Source: Lachnospiraceae bacterium (GTDB taxonomy: Bacteria > Bacillota > Clostridia > Lachnospirales > Lachnospiraceae). From it: a DNA stretch of 11,575 nt. The DNA is taken from the NCBI GenBank assembly GCA_900771955.1, contig CAAGPW010000107.1, positions 1 to 11,575 on the forward strand. The letters run 5' to 3'. The notes under the pieces were generated by a model. The model did no database searches, had not been told where the DNA came from, and was given only the letters and a program-made list of their open reading frames with translations. The position numbers and the translations under genes are program-made. Below are positions 1 through 7,675 of this stretch, one piece after another (the first letter of the stretch is position 1; each line of letters begins with the position of its first letter).

Positions 1-153
1 CCCGCCTATATGATGACCGGTGGCGTAGCCAAGAATCCGGGCGTTGTCGCTGTTTTAGAGGAGCAGCTCGGCGAAAAGCTTCATATTTACGAAGAGCCGG
101 AAATCGTCGGGGCACTCGGCGCCGCACTCTACGGTCTGGAGGAACTGGGTTAA
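1..153 (+). CDS. 2-hydroxyacyl-CoA dehydratase activase (BadF/HgdC family), C-terminal end only
   Basis: The window opens inside this gene; 50 codons and a TAA stop are visible. The translated tail has TGGVAKNPGVV near its start and EPEIVGALGAAL near its end. These are the adenosine-binding glycine/asparagine motif and the C-terminal signature of the ASKHA-fold ATPases that activate 2-hydroxyacyl-CoA dehydratases and benzoyl-CoA reductases. Family knowledge: such proteins are homodimers with a bridging [4Fe-4S] cluster that pass one electron to the dehydratase at the cost of ATP. The iron-sulfur cysteines lie upstream and cannot be seen, so function in this strain is inferred. The gene converges on the amidohydrolase with only 4 bp between the two stop codons. 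An orphan activase-like protein fused to other domains is an alternative. Confidence 0.85.
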   Translation, partial: PAYMMTGGVAKNPGVVAVLEEQLGEKLHIYEEPEIVGALGAALYGLEELG

Positions 154-157
154 AAAA

Positions 158-1327
158 CTATAAGCCCTTTCCTCCTACAATTTTTCCGTCAATGATCGTA
201 TAGATGACCTCATACTCCGCATCAAAAATGCTTTTATCTGTAAGCACGAAATCCGCATCTTTTCCAACTTCAATGGAACCGATCCAATCCGCCACGCCGA
301 CATGCTCCGCTGCGCGGATCGTGATCGCGCGGAGTGCATCCGCCTCGTCCATTCCGTTCTTAACCGCCATCCACGCACAAACCGGAAGATACTGCTCCTC
401 AATGACCGGTGAATCTGTAATGATCGCTACTTTACAGCCTGCCTTTGCAAGAATCCCCGGTGTGCAAAAGGTCTTATGGATAAGCTCCGGTTTGTCCGCA
501 TGTCCAAAAGATGGCCCGATCGCAAGGGAATACCCCGCCATAGCAAGCTCCTCTTTAATCAGATGACCTTCTGTCACATGGTCAAGCGTCAGTCCGATTC
601 CAAATTCCTCTGCAATCCGGATTGCTGTAAAGATATCGTCTGCACGGTGAACATGTGCCTTTAACGGGATTTCTCCGTGTAATACCGGAAGCATCGCCTC
701 AAGCTTTGCATCATATTTAGGCGCATTTAAGATATCCTCCCCTGCCATGCTCTTTCTTTTTTCATAGCTTTGTGCCTGTTTTATCAATTCCCTCAGCTTT
801 GAGGCGATCGTCATGCGGGAATATATATCTTTATCCCGGTAACAGTTTTTCGGATTTTCACCGAACGCACATTTCATTGCCGCGTCCCGCTTTACGAGCA
901 TTTTATCGACACATTTTCCTGCTGTTTTCATCACACAGAAGGTTCCGCCGACCACATTTGAACTTCCCGGCCCGACCGCCACCGCAGTCACGCCCGCATT
1001 TCTCGCCTGTTCAAATGTGACATCCATCGGATTGACCGCATCCGCCGCATGCAACTGCGGAGTCACACTGTCATTGACCTCATTTACATCCTCACTCTCA
1101 AAACCTGTCGCATAACCTTCCATGCCAAGATGACAGTGTGCATCTACAAACCCCGGATAGACTTCCAGTCCTGTAGCATCTAAAATCTCTGCTTCGTTGA
1201 TCTCCGCCGGTTCTAAAATTTCTGCAATTTTTTGTATTTTTCCATCTTTTATGAATATATCTGCAATTTCCGTCGTTCCCGAAACCACATCATGAATTTT
1301 TCCCTGTTTTAATACCAGCTGACTCAT
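158..1327 (-). CDS. Metal-dependent amidohydrolase, imidazolonepropionase/prolidase-like
   Basis: A 389-residue amidohydrolase-superfamily protein. The N-terminal and C-terminal strands (residues 1-58 and 350-389, the latter with GSIEVGKDADFVL) form the usual composite beta sandwich around a TIM barrel. Metal-site motifs are in order: DAHCH (His64, His66), AHVH (His225, His227), DHVTEGH (His250, His255), His276 in a GPSFGHAD stretch, and Asp305 in ITDSPV. This matches hydrolases of cyclic amides or of the C-N bond of N-acyl or peptide substrates; the true substrate is unknown. No signal peptide is visible, so it is probably cytoplasmic. ATG at 1327 is preceded by GAAGAAGAGG as ribosome binding site. 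It starts 31 bp after the atpC stop, on the same strand, with no terminator between, so it is probably the last gene of the atp transcript. Confidence 0.9.
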   Translation of the reverse strand: MSQLVLKQGKIHDVVSGTTEIADIFIKDGKIQKIAEILEPAEINEAEILDATGLEVYPGFVDAHCHLGMEGYATGFESEDVNEVNDSVTPQLHAADAVNPMDVTFEQARNAGVTAVAVGPGSSNVVGGTFCVMKTAGKCVDKMLVKRDAAMKCAFGENPKNCYRDKDIYSRMTIASKLRELIKQAQSYEKRKSMAGEDILNAPKYDAKLEAMLPVLHGEIPLKAHVHRADDIFTAIRIAEEFGIGLTLDHVTEGHLIKEELAMAGYSLAIGPSFGHADKPELIHKTFCTPGILAKAGCKVAIITDSPVIEEQYLPVCAWMAVKNGMDEADALRAITIRAAEHVGVADWIGSIEVGKDADFVLTDKSIFDAEYEVIYTIIDGKIVGGKGL

Positions 1328-1334
1328 CCTATGC

Positions 1335-1388
1335 CTCTTCTTCCCACTCCGTTTTCTCCTACTCTTCTTCCCACTCCGCCCTCTCTGT
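1335..1388. repeat. 27-bp tandem duplication across the atpC stop codon
   Basis: A 17-bp sequence (CTCTTCTTCCCACTCCG) occurs at 1335-1351 and again, identically, at 1362-1378, a 27-bp period. Read on the minus strand, the first copy encodes the final EWEEE of epsilon and then TAG. The second, in the same frame, encodes TEWEEEA and then TAG. The duplication therefore straddles the stop codon, and the second copy supplies the purine-rich ribosome binding site of the downstream amidohydrolase. The exact outer limits of the repeat are uncertain because the copies diverge outside the 17-bp core. Confidence 0.8.
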
Positions 1389-1634
1389 AAGAACCGTCAC
1401 ACGGTCCTTTAAGATGGTGGCAAATCCGTTTCCGACTGCTGCATGCTTTTTTTCCTCCTGCTCCGTGATCTCTATGCTCCCCGGAGCAAGCACGGTCGTG
1501 AGCGGAATATGCTCCCGGTAAACCCCGATCCGCCCGCTCTCAGTCGGAAGCTCTAAAAACCTTGCCTCTCCCTCATAGAACACGCTCTCCGGTGTAACGA
1601 TCACTGCATGAAAATAACTGTTTTCCTCTGCCAT
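1359..1634 (-). CDS. atpC: ATP synthase F1 subunit epsilon, short form without C-terminal helices
   Basis: Epsilon is part of the central stalk and links the c-ring to gamma; in many bacteria its C-terminal helices also inhibit ATP hydrolysis. I place the start at the ATG at 1634, 4 nt after the atpD stop, because AGAGGAG lies just upstream. A longer reading frame from 1685 would overlap atpD and adds no family-like sequence. The protein is then 91 residues: the beta-sandwich domain, with VTPESVFYEGEA, SGRIGVYREHIPL and DRVTVLTERAEW. It stops where the sandwich normally ends. The usual length is about 130-140 residues, so the two-helix regulatory domain is absent; no reading frame after the stop supplies it before the next gene begins. 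Naturally short epsilons exist, for example in Chlorobium, so this may be functional. Confidence 0.93.
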   Translation of the reverse strand: MAEENSYFHAVIVTPESVFYEGEARFLELPTESGRIGVYREHIPLTTVLAPGSIEITEQEEKKHAAVGNGFATILKDRVTVLTERAEWEEE

Positions 1635-1638
1635 AGTA

Positions 1639-3036
1639 TCACTCCTCTTCTGCGCGGGCGCGCACATCATCGATCGTCCCCGCATTCAGGAAACAGCTCT
1701 CCGCCACATCATCCAGTTTTCCTTCGAGAATTTCCGAGAAGCCACGGATAGTCTCCGCTACCGGAACATAAATGCCCGGAAATCCGTTGAACTGCTCTGC
1801 AACATGAAGCGGCTGCGAGAGAAAGCGCTGTACTTTTCTGGCGCGCCCTACGACACGCTTATCCTCCTCCGACAGTTCATCCATACCCAGAATAGCGATG
1901 ATATCCTGCAATTCCCGGTATTTTTGCAGGATTTCCTGTACACCGCGCGCCACGCGAAAATGCTCTGCCCCGATAACATGGGGATCTAGTATCCTTGACG
2001 TGGATTCTAAGGGATCGACCGCCGGATAAATACCAAGTTCCACGATCGACCGGCTGAGCACGGTCGTGGCATCCAGATGGGCAAATGTAGTCGCCGGTGC
2101 AGGGTCCGTCAGATCATCCGCCGGCACATAGACCGCCTGCACCGAAGTGATCGAACCGTTTTTGGTGGAAGTGATGCGTTCCTGCAGCGCACCCATCTCA
2201 GTCTGCAGCGTCGGCTGATACCCGACTGCAGACGGCATGCGTCCAAGCAGTGCACTCACCTCGGAGCCAGCCTGCGTAAAACGAAAAATATTGTCAATAA
2301 ATAAAAGCACATCCTTTCCGCCCTGATCACGGAAATATTCAGCCATCGTAAGCCCCGAGAGCGCGACACGCATACGGGAACCCGGCGGCTCATTCATCTG
2401 TCCGAACACCATACAGGTCTTGTCAATGACACCGGATTCTTTCATTTCATGATAAAGATCATTGCCCTCTCTTGTGCGTTCTCCGACACCGGTGAAAACA
2501 GAATATCCGCCGTGTGCGGTCGCAATATTATGGATCAGTTCCTGGATCAGAACCGTTTTCCCGACACCCGCGCCACCAAAAAGTCCGATCTTTCCGCCTT
2601 TCTGATACGGACAGAGCAGATCTATGACCTTGATTCCGGTCTCAAACATTTCCGCATCGGTCGCCTGCTCGGCAAATTCCGGTGCTTTCCGGTGAATCGG
2701 CATGTATACCGCATTTTCCGGCGGGGCTTTTTCGTCGATCGGCTGTCCCAACACATTAAACATTCTGCCAAGCGTGCTCTCCCCGACCGGAACACGGATC
2801 GGTGCGCCTGTCGCTTTTACCTCCATGCCGCGAATAAGTCCGTCAGTCGGCCCCATGGCAATGCATCGGACGATTCCATCACCTACCTGCTGCGCGACCT
2901 CCGCCACCAAAAGCGTCCCATCCTTACGCACGATCTCCAGTGCATCATAGATTTTCGGAAGTTCTCCCTCTTTATAGCGTACATCCAGAACCGCTCCGAT
3001 GACCTGCGTGATTTTTCCAATTCTAATCTGTGCCAT
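1639..3036 (-). CDS. atpD: ATP synthase F1 subunit beta (catalytic)
   Basis: The catalytic F1 subunit, binding and interconverting ADP+Pi and ATP at the alpha/beta interfaces. It has 465 residues, the normal length. Visible motifs: Walker A GGAGVGKT (154-161), GERTREG with the catalytic glutamate at 186, Walker B LLFIDNIFRF (Asp248), the PSAVGYQPTL stretch (268-277), and DELSEED (386-392), which contacts gamma and epsilon. Nothing required for catalysis is missing. The ATG at 3036 is preceded by AAGGAGTAACAGGAA, a good ribosome binding site. It lies 49 bp after atpG and 4 nt before atpC, inside the operon. Confidence 0.99.
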   Translation of the reverse strand: MAQIRIGKITQVIGAVLDVRYKEGELPKIYDALEIVRKDGTLLVAEVAQQVGDGIVRCIAMGPTDGLIRGMEVKATGAPIRVPVGESTLGRMFNVLGQPIDEKAPPENAVYMPIHRKAPEFAEQATDAEMFETGIKVIDLLCPYQKGGKIGLFGGAGVGKTVLIQELIHNIATAHGGYSVFTGVGERTREGNDLYHEMKESGVIDKTCMVFGQMNEPPGSRMRVALSGLTMAEYFRDQGGKDVLLFIDNIFRFTQAGSEVSALLGRMPSAVGYQPTLQTEMGALQERITSTKNGSITSVQAVYVPADDLTDPAPATTFAHLDATTVLSRSIVELGIYPAVDPLESTSRILDPHVIGAEHFRVARGVQEILQKYRELQDIIAILGMDELSEEDKRVVGRARKVQRFLSQPLHVAEQFNGFPGIYVPVAETIRGFSEILEGKLDDVAESCFLNAGTIDDVRARAEEE

Positions 3037-3059
3037 TTCCTGTTACTCCTTATTTCTAA

Positions 3060-3082
3060 TTCCGGATTTCCCTGTTCCGGAT
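3060..3082. repeat. Paired TTCCGGAT repeats in the atpG-atpD gap
   Basis: TTCCGGAT occurs at 3060-3067 and 3075-3082. Because the core TCCGGA is its own reverse complement, the two copies can pair in the mRNA as a 6-bp stem with a 9-nt loop, upstream of the atpD ribosome binding site. It may influence atpD translation or mRNA stability; it has no U tract and is not a terminator. Confidence 0.4.
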
Positions 3083-3085
3083 CTT

Positions 3086-4000
3086 CTATTCCAGACTTTC
3101 CTGCGCTCCGGCAATGATCTCCGTCAGTTCCTGCGTGATAGAGCTCTGACGCGCGCGGTTAAACTGAAGTGTCAACGCCTCGATCATCTCCTCCGCATTT
3201 CCGGTTGCCGCATCCATTGCCTGCATCCGCGCGGCATTTTCACTCGCCGCCGCATCCATGAGCGCACCGTAGATCAGACTGCTTAAATACAGCGGAATGA
3301 TCTTTTCTACTGCTTCCTCCTCATCCGGCTCATAATTCATAAGTGTCCGGTCATCCTCTGTCTGCCGTGTCCGGCCATCCAAAAATTCCGGGGCTTCGAT
3401 CTCAGTTTTCATATTTTCTTCCTTCCGGAACTGCGCGCAGTCCACCGGAAGCAGCCGCAGCCGCACAGGTTCCTGAACTACTGTGTTTTTAAAATGTGTA
3501 TATATAAGATCGATCACCCCGATCTCCCCGGATAAAAAATCGTCAAGCAGCCGTCTGCAAAGCTCTGCTGCATCCGCATAAACGGGCGCATCAAGCATTT
3601 CCGACACATCATACTGCACCGGATAACCAAGGTGTTCAAGCGCATCCCGTCCTTTGGTTCCAATGGTATAGAGCAATATATTCTCTTTTTCTGTGGAATC
3701 TTCTGTGACCAGTCTGACCAGATTCGTATTGTAGCCTCCTGCCAGCCCACGGTTGGCCGTTATGAGAACGATTCCCTTTTTGGCATTCCCTGCAGTCAGA
3801 TACGGATGCTCTATGTTTGCCGAGCGCGCAAGCATTGCCTTTACCGTCCGGTACATATAAGAAAAATACGGATTTGTCTCCTCTGCCCGCTCTCTGGTTT
3901 TCTGGAGTTTTACCGTCGATACCAGCTTCATTGCCTTTGTGATCTGCTGCGTACTCTCGATACTGCCCTTTCTTCGTTTGATATCACGCATCGAAGTCAT
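3086..4000 (-). CDS. atpG: ATP synthase F1 subunit gamma
   Basis: The rotating central shaft inside the alpha3beta3 hexamer. The N-terminal helix has the family sequence MRDIKRRKGSIESTQQITKA (residues 4-23). TANRGLAGGYN (81-91) is the conserved Rossmann-domain segment, and the C-terminal helix carries NRARQSSITQELTEI (281-295). At 304 residues it is somewhat longer than the usual 285-290, because of a charged insertion at about 190-222, before NYEPDEEEAV. I chose the first ATG, at 4000: it overlaps the atpA stop as ATGA and has AGGA about 7 nt upstream. The second ATG, three codons on, has no ribosome binding site. The overlap predicts translational coupling to atpA. Confidence 0.98.
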   Translation of the reverse strand: MTSMRDIKRRKGSIESTQQITKAMKLVSTVKLQKTRERAEETNPYFSYMYRTVKAMLARSANIEHPYLTAGNAKKGIVLITANRGLAGGYNTNLVRLVTEDSTEKENILLYTIGTKGRDALEHLGYPVQYDVSEMLDAPVYADAAELCRRLLDDFLSGEIGVIDLIYTHFKNTVVQEPVRLRLLPVDCAQFRKEENMKTEIEAPEFLDGRTRQTEDDRTLMNYEPDEEEAVEKIIPLYLSSLIYGALMDAAASENAARMQAMDAATGNAEEMIEALTLQFNRARQSSITQELTEIIAGAQESLE

Positions 4001-5523
4001 CTGCTTTTCCTGCCCCTTTCCGCGAAAGCTGCCTTACACGCCAGAGTTCTTTCGATCAGCTTTTTTTCCGTTTCCTCATCCAACTGCTTTTTCTCCCGGA
4101 TAGAGGTCAGGATTTCCGGTGCATTCATCTCAATTTCCGCAAACAATGCCGCCTCAAATGTTAAGATATCTTCAACGGGAATATCCAGCAGATATTTTTT
4201 GGTTGCAGCATATAGAATGACGATCTGCTTTTCCACCGGCATCGGCTGATACTGCGGCTGTTTTAACACTTCACGAATGCGTTCTCCCTGCGCAAGCTTT
4301 TCTTTGGTCGCCGCATCCAGTTCCGACGCAAACTGAGCAAATGCTGCCAATTCACGGTACTGTGCAAGTTCCAAACGGATCGGTGCCGCAATCTTTTTCA
4401 TTGCCTTGATCTGCGCAGAACCGCCGACACGGGAAACCGACAGTCCGGCATTGATCGCCGGGCGGATACCTGCATTGAATAATTCCGTTTCCAGATAGAT
4501 CTGACCATCCGTAATGGAAATAACGTTTGTCGGGATATAGGCTGAGACATCACCTGCCTGTGTCTCTATGATCGGAAGCGCCGTAAGAGAACCGCCACCA
4601 AGCGGATCAGAAAGTCTTGCCGCGCGCTCCAAAAGCCTCGAATGCAGATAAAAAACATCTCCCGGGTATGCCTCGCGTCCCGGCGGTCTTTTGAGCAGCA
4701 GCGAAAGCGTTCGGTATGCTGCAGCATGCTTACTTAAATCATCGTAAACGATCAGCACATCCTCCCCGTTTTCCATCCACTCCTCGCCGATCGCGCAGCC
4801 CGCATACGGTGAAATATACTGAAGCGGAGCCAGTTCGCTCGCTGTTGAGGCAACGACTGTGGTATACTCCATTGCTCCATGGTTTTCAAGAATCCTTACG
4901 ATCGATGCGACGGTCGATGCCTTCTGCCCGATCGCCACGTAAATACATTTGACGCCCTGTCCTCTCTGGTTGATGATCGCATCCAGCGTGATCGCCGTTT
5001 TTCCGGTCTGGCGGTCACCGATAATGAGTTCACGCTGCCCGCGTCCGATCGGCACCATCGCATCGATCGCCTTGATCCCGGTCTGAAGTGGCGTATCCAC
5101 AGATTTTCTTGCGATAACACCGGACGCCACCCGCTCGATCGGGCGGTAACGCTTTGCCGAAACCGGGCCTCTGTCATCAATCGGCTGTCCGAGTGCATTT
5201 ACCACACGCCCGAGCAGCGCATCCCCCACAGGAACCTCCGCCACACGGCCGGTCGCTTTTACCGTATCACCCTCATTAATATTTTTTGCATCCCCAAGCA
5301 GAACCGCACCAACATTGTCCTCCTCAAGATTCAGCACCATCCCGTAGACTTCTCCCGGAAATGCCAGAAGTTCTCCCTGCATAGCACCGGAAAGTCCATA
5401 AATGCGGGCAATTCCATCTGCCACCTGAATGACGGTGCCCGCTTCCTTCACCTCTAACTGCACGTCATATTTTTTGATCTGCTCCCGGATCACGGAGCTT
5501 ATTTCTTCCGGTTTTAAATTCAC
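3997..5523 (-). CDS. atpA: ATP synthase F1 subunit alpha
   Basis: The non-catalytic nucleotide-binding subunit of F1, alternating with beta. It has 508 residues, the normal length. Walker A is GDRQTGKT (169-176), Walker B is VLIVYDDLSKH (256-266), and the arginine finger that completes the beta active site is Arg365 in SVSRVGG. The N-terminal helix (1-22) that docks on delta is present. The start is GTG at 5523, overlapping the atpH stop as GTGA, with AGGTGA about 9 nt upstream; no better start lies nearby. The 4-bp overlaps at both ends imply tight coupling of atpH, atpA and atpG translation. Confidence 0.99.
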   Translation of the reverse strand: MNLKPEEISSVIREQIKKYDVQLEVKEAGTVIQVADGIARIYGLSGAMQGELLAFPGEVYGMVLNLEEDNVGAVLLGDAKNINEGDTVKATGRVAEVPVGDALLGRVVNALGQPIDDRGPVSAKRYRPIERVASGVIARKSVDTPLQTGIKAIDAMVPIGRGQRELIIGDRQTGKTAITLDAIINQRGQGVKCIYVAIGQKASTVASIVRILENHGAMEYTTVVASTASELAPLQYISPYAGCAIGEEWMENGEDVLIVYDDLSKHAAAYRTLSLLLKRPPGREAYPGDVFYLHSRLLERAARLSDPLGGGSLTALPIIETQAGDVSAYIPTNVISITDGQIYLETELFNAGIRPAINAGLSVSRVGGSAQIKAMKKIAAPIRLELAQYRELAAFAQFASELDAATKEKLAQGERIREVLKQPQYQPMPVEKQIVILYAATKKYLLDIPVEDILTFEAALFAEIEMNAPEILTSIREKKQLDEETEKKLIERTLACKAAFAERGRKSR

Positions 5524-6086
5524 GAAGCGTTCTCACCTGCTTTCCACTGTATTTTCGATAATTCCCCGCTAAGCGTCTCAAGTCTTGTCCTTACACTGCC
5601 GTCACAGACGCGGTCTTTTATGCGTATTACGATCCCTCCGATCAGCCCCCGGTCCACCGTAACATGGAGTTCGACCGACTGATAATCCGTTGTTTCCAGA
5701 ATCCGTTGTTTTATTGCGGCCCGCTGCCCTTCATCAAGCTCTGCCGCTGCCTGTACAAAAACAACACCGATCTTTTTGTATTCCTTGACTTTATCAAGAA
5801 ACTCCCTTAATATCCGGTCGATCTCTTTTAAATGTCCTTTTTCCACGACAAGCTGCAAAAAGTAAAGCATTTCATCCGCAATGCGCCCGGAAAAGACCCG
5901 GGCAAGCACTGCCTTTTTCTCTTCCTTTTCCACACCCGGATGCAGCAGGAGTTGCATGAGCTCCCTTTCTTGTGAAAAAATCTTTAAAAGAGCTTCTGCC
6001 TCTTTTTTACGCGCATCGATCTGTCCACTCTCTTTCGCCGACATAAACAATGCCTCCGCGTATTTTCGTTCCGCTAACTTTGCCAT
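5520..6086 (-). CDS. atpH: ATP synthase F1 subunit delta (peripheral stalk)
   Basis: The OSCP-like delta subunit, joining the top of F1 to the b-subunit stalk. It has 188 residues, close to the usual 175-185. The N-terminal helical bundle begins AERKYAEALF (5-14), and the C-terminal signature GLIGGIVIRIKDRVCDGSVR (147-166) is the classical delta motif. The ATG at 6086 lies inside the end of atpF (13-bp overlap), preceded by GGGTGATCGGAC as a modest ribosome binding site. The overlap suggests coupled translation with atpF. The protein is soluble with no membrane segment. Confidence 0.97.
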   Translation of the reverse strand: MAKLAERKYAEALFMSAKESGQIDARKKEAEALLKIFSQERELMQLLLHPGVEKEEKKAVLARVFSGRIADEMLYFLQLVVEKGHLKEIDRILREFLDKVKEYKKIGVVFVQAAAELDEGQRAAIKQRILETTDYQSVELHVTVDRGLIGGIVIRIKDRVCDGSVRTRLETLSGELSKIQWKAGENAS

Positions 6087-6589
6087 GTCCGATCACCCAT
6101 TTCACGCAGCGTTTCTTCCACCAGCGTATTTTGAACCTCCGGTGTCACCGATGCCGCAACCACTTTTGCTGCCATCATGGAGGCGACCGCAATCATTTCC
6201 CGCTTCATCTCATCTGCTGCGCGCGCCTTTTCCAGTCCGGCTTCCTCCTTCGCGCGTGCCAGTATCCGCTGCCGCTCCTCTTTTGCCTCATTTAAAATCT
6301 TTTCTTCCTGTTTTCCCGCCTTATTTTTCGCTTCACTTAAAATATGCTCCACTTCTGCATCTGCCCCATTTAAGCGCTTTTCATAGGATGCACGGTATTC
6401 CTCTCCCTGCTCTTTTTCCTTTTCCGCCGTCCGAAGTTCCTCTCTGACGTGATCCGTGCGCTCCCGCAAAAGTTTCCGCGCCGGCTCGAACAGAAGATAG
6501 GACAACGCCATACAAAGAAAAAATACGGAAACTGCAAGAAGCACGGTGTCATGAAGAAGCTGAAAATCCAGTTCAAATAGCCTTGTCAT
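6074..6589 (-). CDS. atpF: ATP synthase Fo subunit b (peripheral stalk)
   Basis: Subunit b forms the dimeric stator stalk that stops F1 from rotating with the c-ring. It has 171 residues. One N-terminal membrane helix (about 14-34, TVLLAVSVFFLCMALSYLLF) is followed by FEPARKLL, the usual juxtamembrane motif, then a long charged coiled coil (about 40-130) rich in Lys, Glu, Ala and Arg, and a C-terminal delta-binding part (about 131-171). The ATG at 6589 follows AAAGGAG with about 15 nt between, a longer spacing than usual; no alternative in-frame start is better placed. It lies 52 bp after atpE and overlaps atpH by 13 bp. Confidence 0.97.
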   Translation of the reverse strand: MTRLFELDFQLLHDTVLLAVSVFFLCMALSYLLFEPARKLLRERTDHVREELRTAEKEKEQGEEYRASYEKRLNGADAEVEHILSEAKNKAGKQEEKILNEAKEERQRILARAKEEAGLEKARAADEMKREMIAVASMMAAKVVAASVTPEVQNTLVEETLREMGDRTWQS

Positions 6590-6641
6590 AGTAAAAACAC
6601 AGATCTCCTTTCCTTTACTGCTTCTGCATCACTGCGCCGCC

Positions 6642-6896
6642 TTACACAAAAGGTTTTACAAACATGAGCAGCATGGCTACCAAAAGACCGTAAAGACCGG
6701 TCGTCTCCGCTACCGCCTGTCCAAGCAGCATGGTTGACATAATGTCTGATTTTGCTCCGGGATTACGTCCGACCGCGGATGCTCCGTATCCAGCCGCGAT
6801 TCCCTGTCCAATACCAGGTCCGATACCTGCGATCACCGCCAGTCCGGCACCGATTGCCGAACATGCCAAAATCAAATCTGTTCCTGTAATATTCAT
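6642..6896 (-). CDS. atpE: ATP synthase Fo subunit c (proteolipid ring), Na+-type residues
   Basis: An 84-residue two-helix hairpin that forms the rotating ring. Helix 1 has the glycine-rich GAGLAVIAGIGPGIGQGIAAG (17-37), the polar loop is GRNPGA (43-48), and helix 2 carries the ion-binding Glu64 in LGQAVAETTGLYG. Gln31, Val62, Glu64, Thr65, Thr66 and Tyr69 correspond to the Gln32/Val63/Glu65/Ser66/Thr67/Tyr70 set that binds Na+ in Ilyobacter tartaricus, so the ring probably uses sodium. The ATG at 6896 is preceded by AGGAGGACAAAAAA, the strongest ribosome binding site of the operon, in an A-rich leader. This fits the need for many copies of c per complex. Confidence 0.98.
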   Translation of the reverse strand: MNITGTDLILACSAIGAGLAVIAGIGPGIGQGIAAGYGASAVGRNPGAKSDIMSTMLLGQAVAETTGLYGLLVAMLLMFVKPFV

Positions 6897-6961
6897 TTTT
6901 TTGTCCTCCTGATTTTTCTTTTTTGTTTTCCTGATCTTTCGATCCGCTCTTTCAATCGCCG
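6897..6961 (-). promoter_or_regulatory. A-rich leader and strong ribosome binding site of atpE
   Basis: The 65-bp gap between atpB and atpE is, on the coding strand, strongly purine/A-rich and ends in AGGAGGACAAAAAA before the ATG. It also contains a small GATC-GAAA-GATC hairpin with a GNRA-type loop. In other bacteria the region before atpE acts as a translational enhancer that raises c-subunit output. By analogy I infer the same role here; no terminator or promoter is visible. Confidence 0.5.
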
Positions 6962-7675
6962 TTACGATTCTTCTTCATAATTCTGCCCGATATAGGTCAT
7001 CGTCAACATACAGAATACATATGTCTGTATCGCACCCGAAAACAGATCAAAATAAATATGAAGCGCCGCCGGCCAGATAAATGCCAGTCTGCCGAGCAGC
7101 CCGTAAACCAGCGCCAGCATGACTGTTCCCGACAATACATTGGCAAACAGACGAAGCGACAGCGAGATCGGAACGGCGATCGTGCTGATCACATTGATCG
7201 GTACCCAGAGTGGCAGCCACGGCGGCAGCGGGGAACAAAGTTCTCTCCAGATAAATCCGGCGCTCCGGTTTTTGATTTTTGTAATATGGATCAAAAGGAA
7301 CGTGATAAGCGCAAGCGCAAGCGTCGTTCCGTAATCAGCCGTCGGCGGCCTTAAGCCAAACAGTCCGGCAATATTACTTAAAAACACGAACAAAAAAACC
7401 GTGCCAATATAGTTTGCGAATCCGGCTCCGACCTCTTTTCCCATTGTCCCTTCCACCATGCCGTCCAGTTTTTCCACAACAAGTTCAACCACGTTCTGAA
7501 ATCCCGTCGGCACTTCCGCCGCATGTGTAAGGCTTCGGTTTGCCGCAAGCGCAAAAACAATCAGCAGCAGCATGACGATTAAAATACACACATGGGAAGT
7601 CGTGATCCAGACCGTATGTCCGAACAGCTTATACGAGAAAATCCCATGTATCATAAAATCAACGTCACCTGTCAA
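6962..7675 (-). CDS. atpB: ATP synthase Fo subunit a (ion channel)
   Basis: The membrane stator subunit whose half-channels bring ions to the c-ring. The open frame from GTG at 7684 has 240 residues. It has about five or six membrane helices, the essential arginine in SLSLRLFANVLSG (Arg178 in that numbering), and a conserved C-terminal helix with GAIQTYVFCMLTMTYI. The start is ambiguous. GTG 7684 touches its own AGGAG and is too close. TTG 7675 (used here) lies 8 nt after AGGAGG. ATG 7654 lies 10 nt after AGGTGA and just beyond the atpI stop. With TTG the protein is 237 residues and overlaps atpI by 11 bp. Identity is certain; the start is not. Confidence 0.97.
   Translation of the reverse strand: MTGDVDFMIHGIFSYKLFGHTVWITTSHVCILIVMLLLIVFALAANRSLTHAAEVPTGFQNVVELVVEKLDGMVEGTMGKEVGAGFANYIGTVFLFVFLSNIAGLFGLRPPTADYGTTLALALITFLLIHITKIKNRSAGFIWRELCSPLPPWLPLWVPINVISTIAVPISLSLRLFANVLSGTVMLALVYGLLGRLAFIWPAALHIYFDLFSGAIQTYVFCMLTMTYIGQNYEEES

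Noticed and set aside
1635..1685. Upstream extension of atpC by 17 residues
   Set aside because: It would overlap atpD, has no ribosome binding site, and the added residues are unlike the family; the ATG at 1634 is well placed.
2449..3117. Plus-strand open frame of 222 codons opposite atpD
   Set aside because: It is antisense to well-conserved atpD, has no recognisable domain, and its frame is explained by the coding bias of the minus strand. The same applies to the plus-strand frames at 3632-4249, 4879-5457 and 5881-6447.
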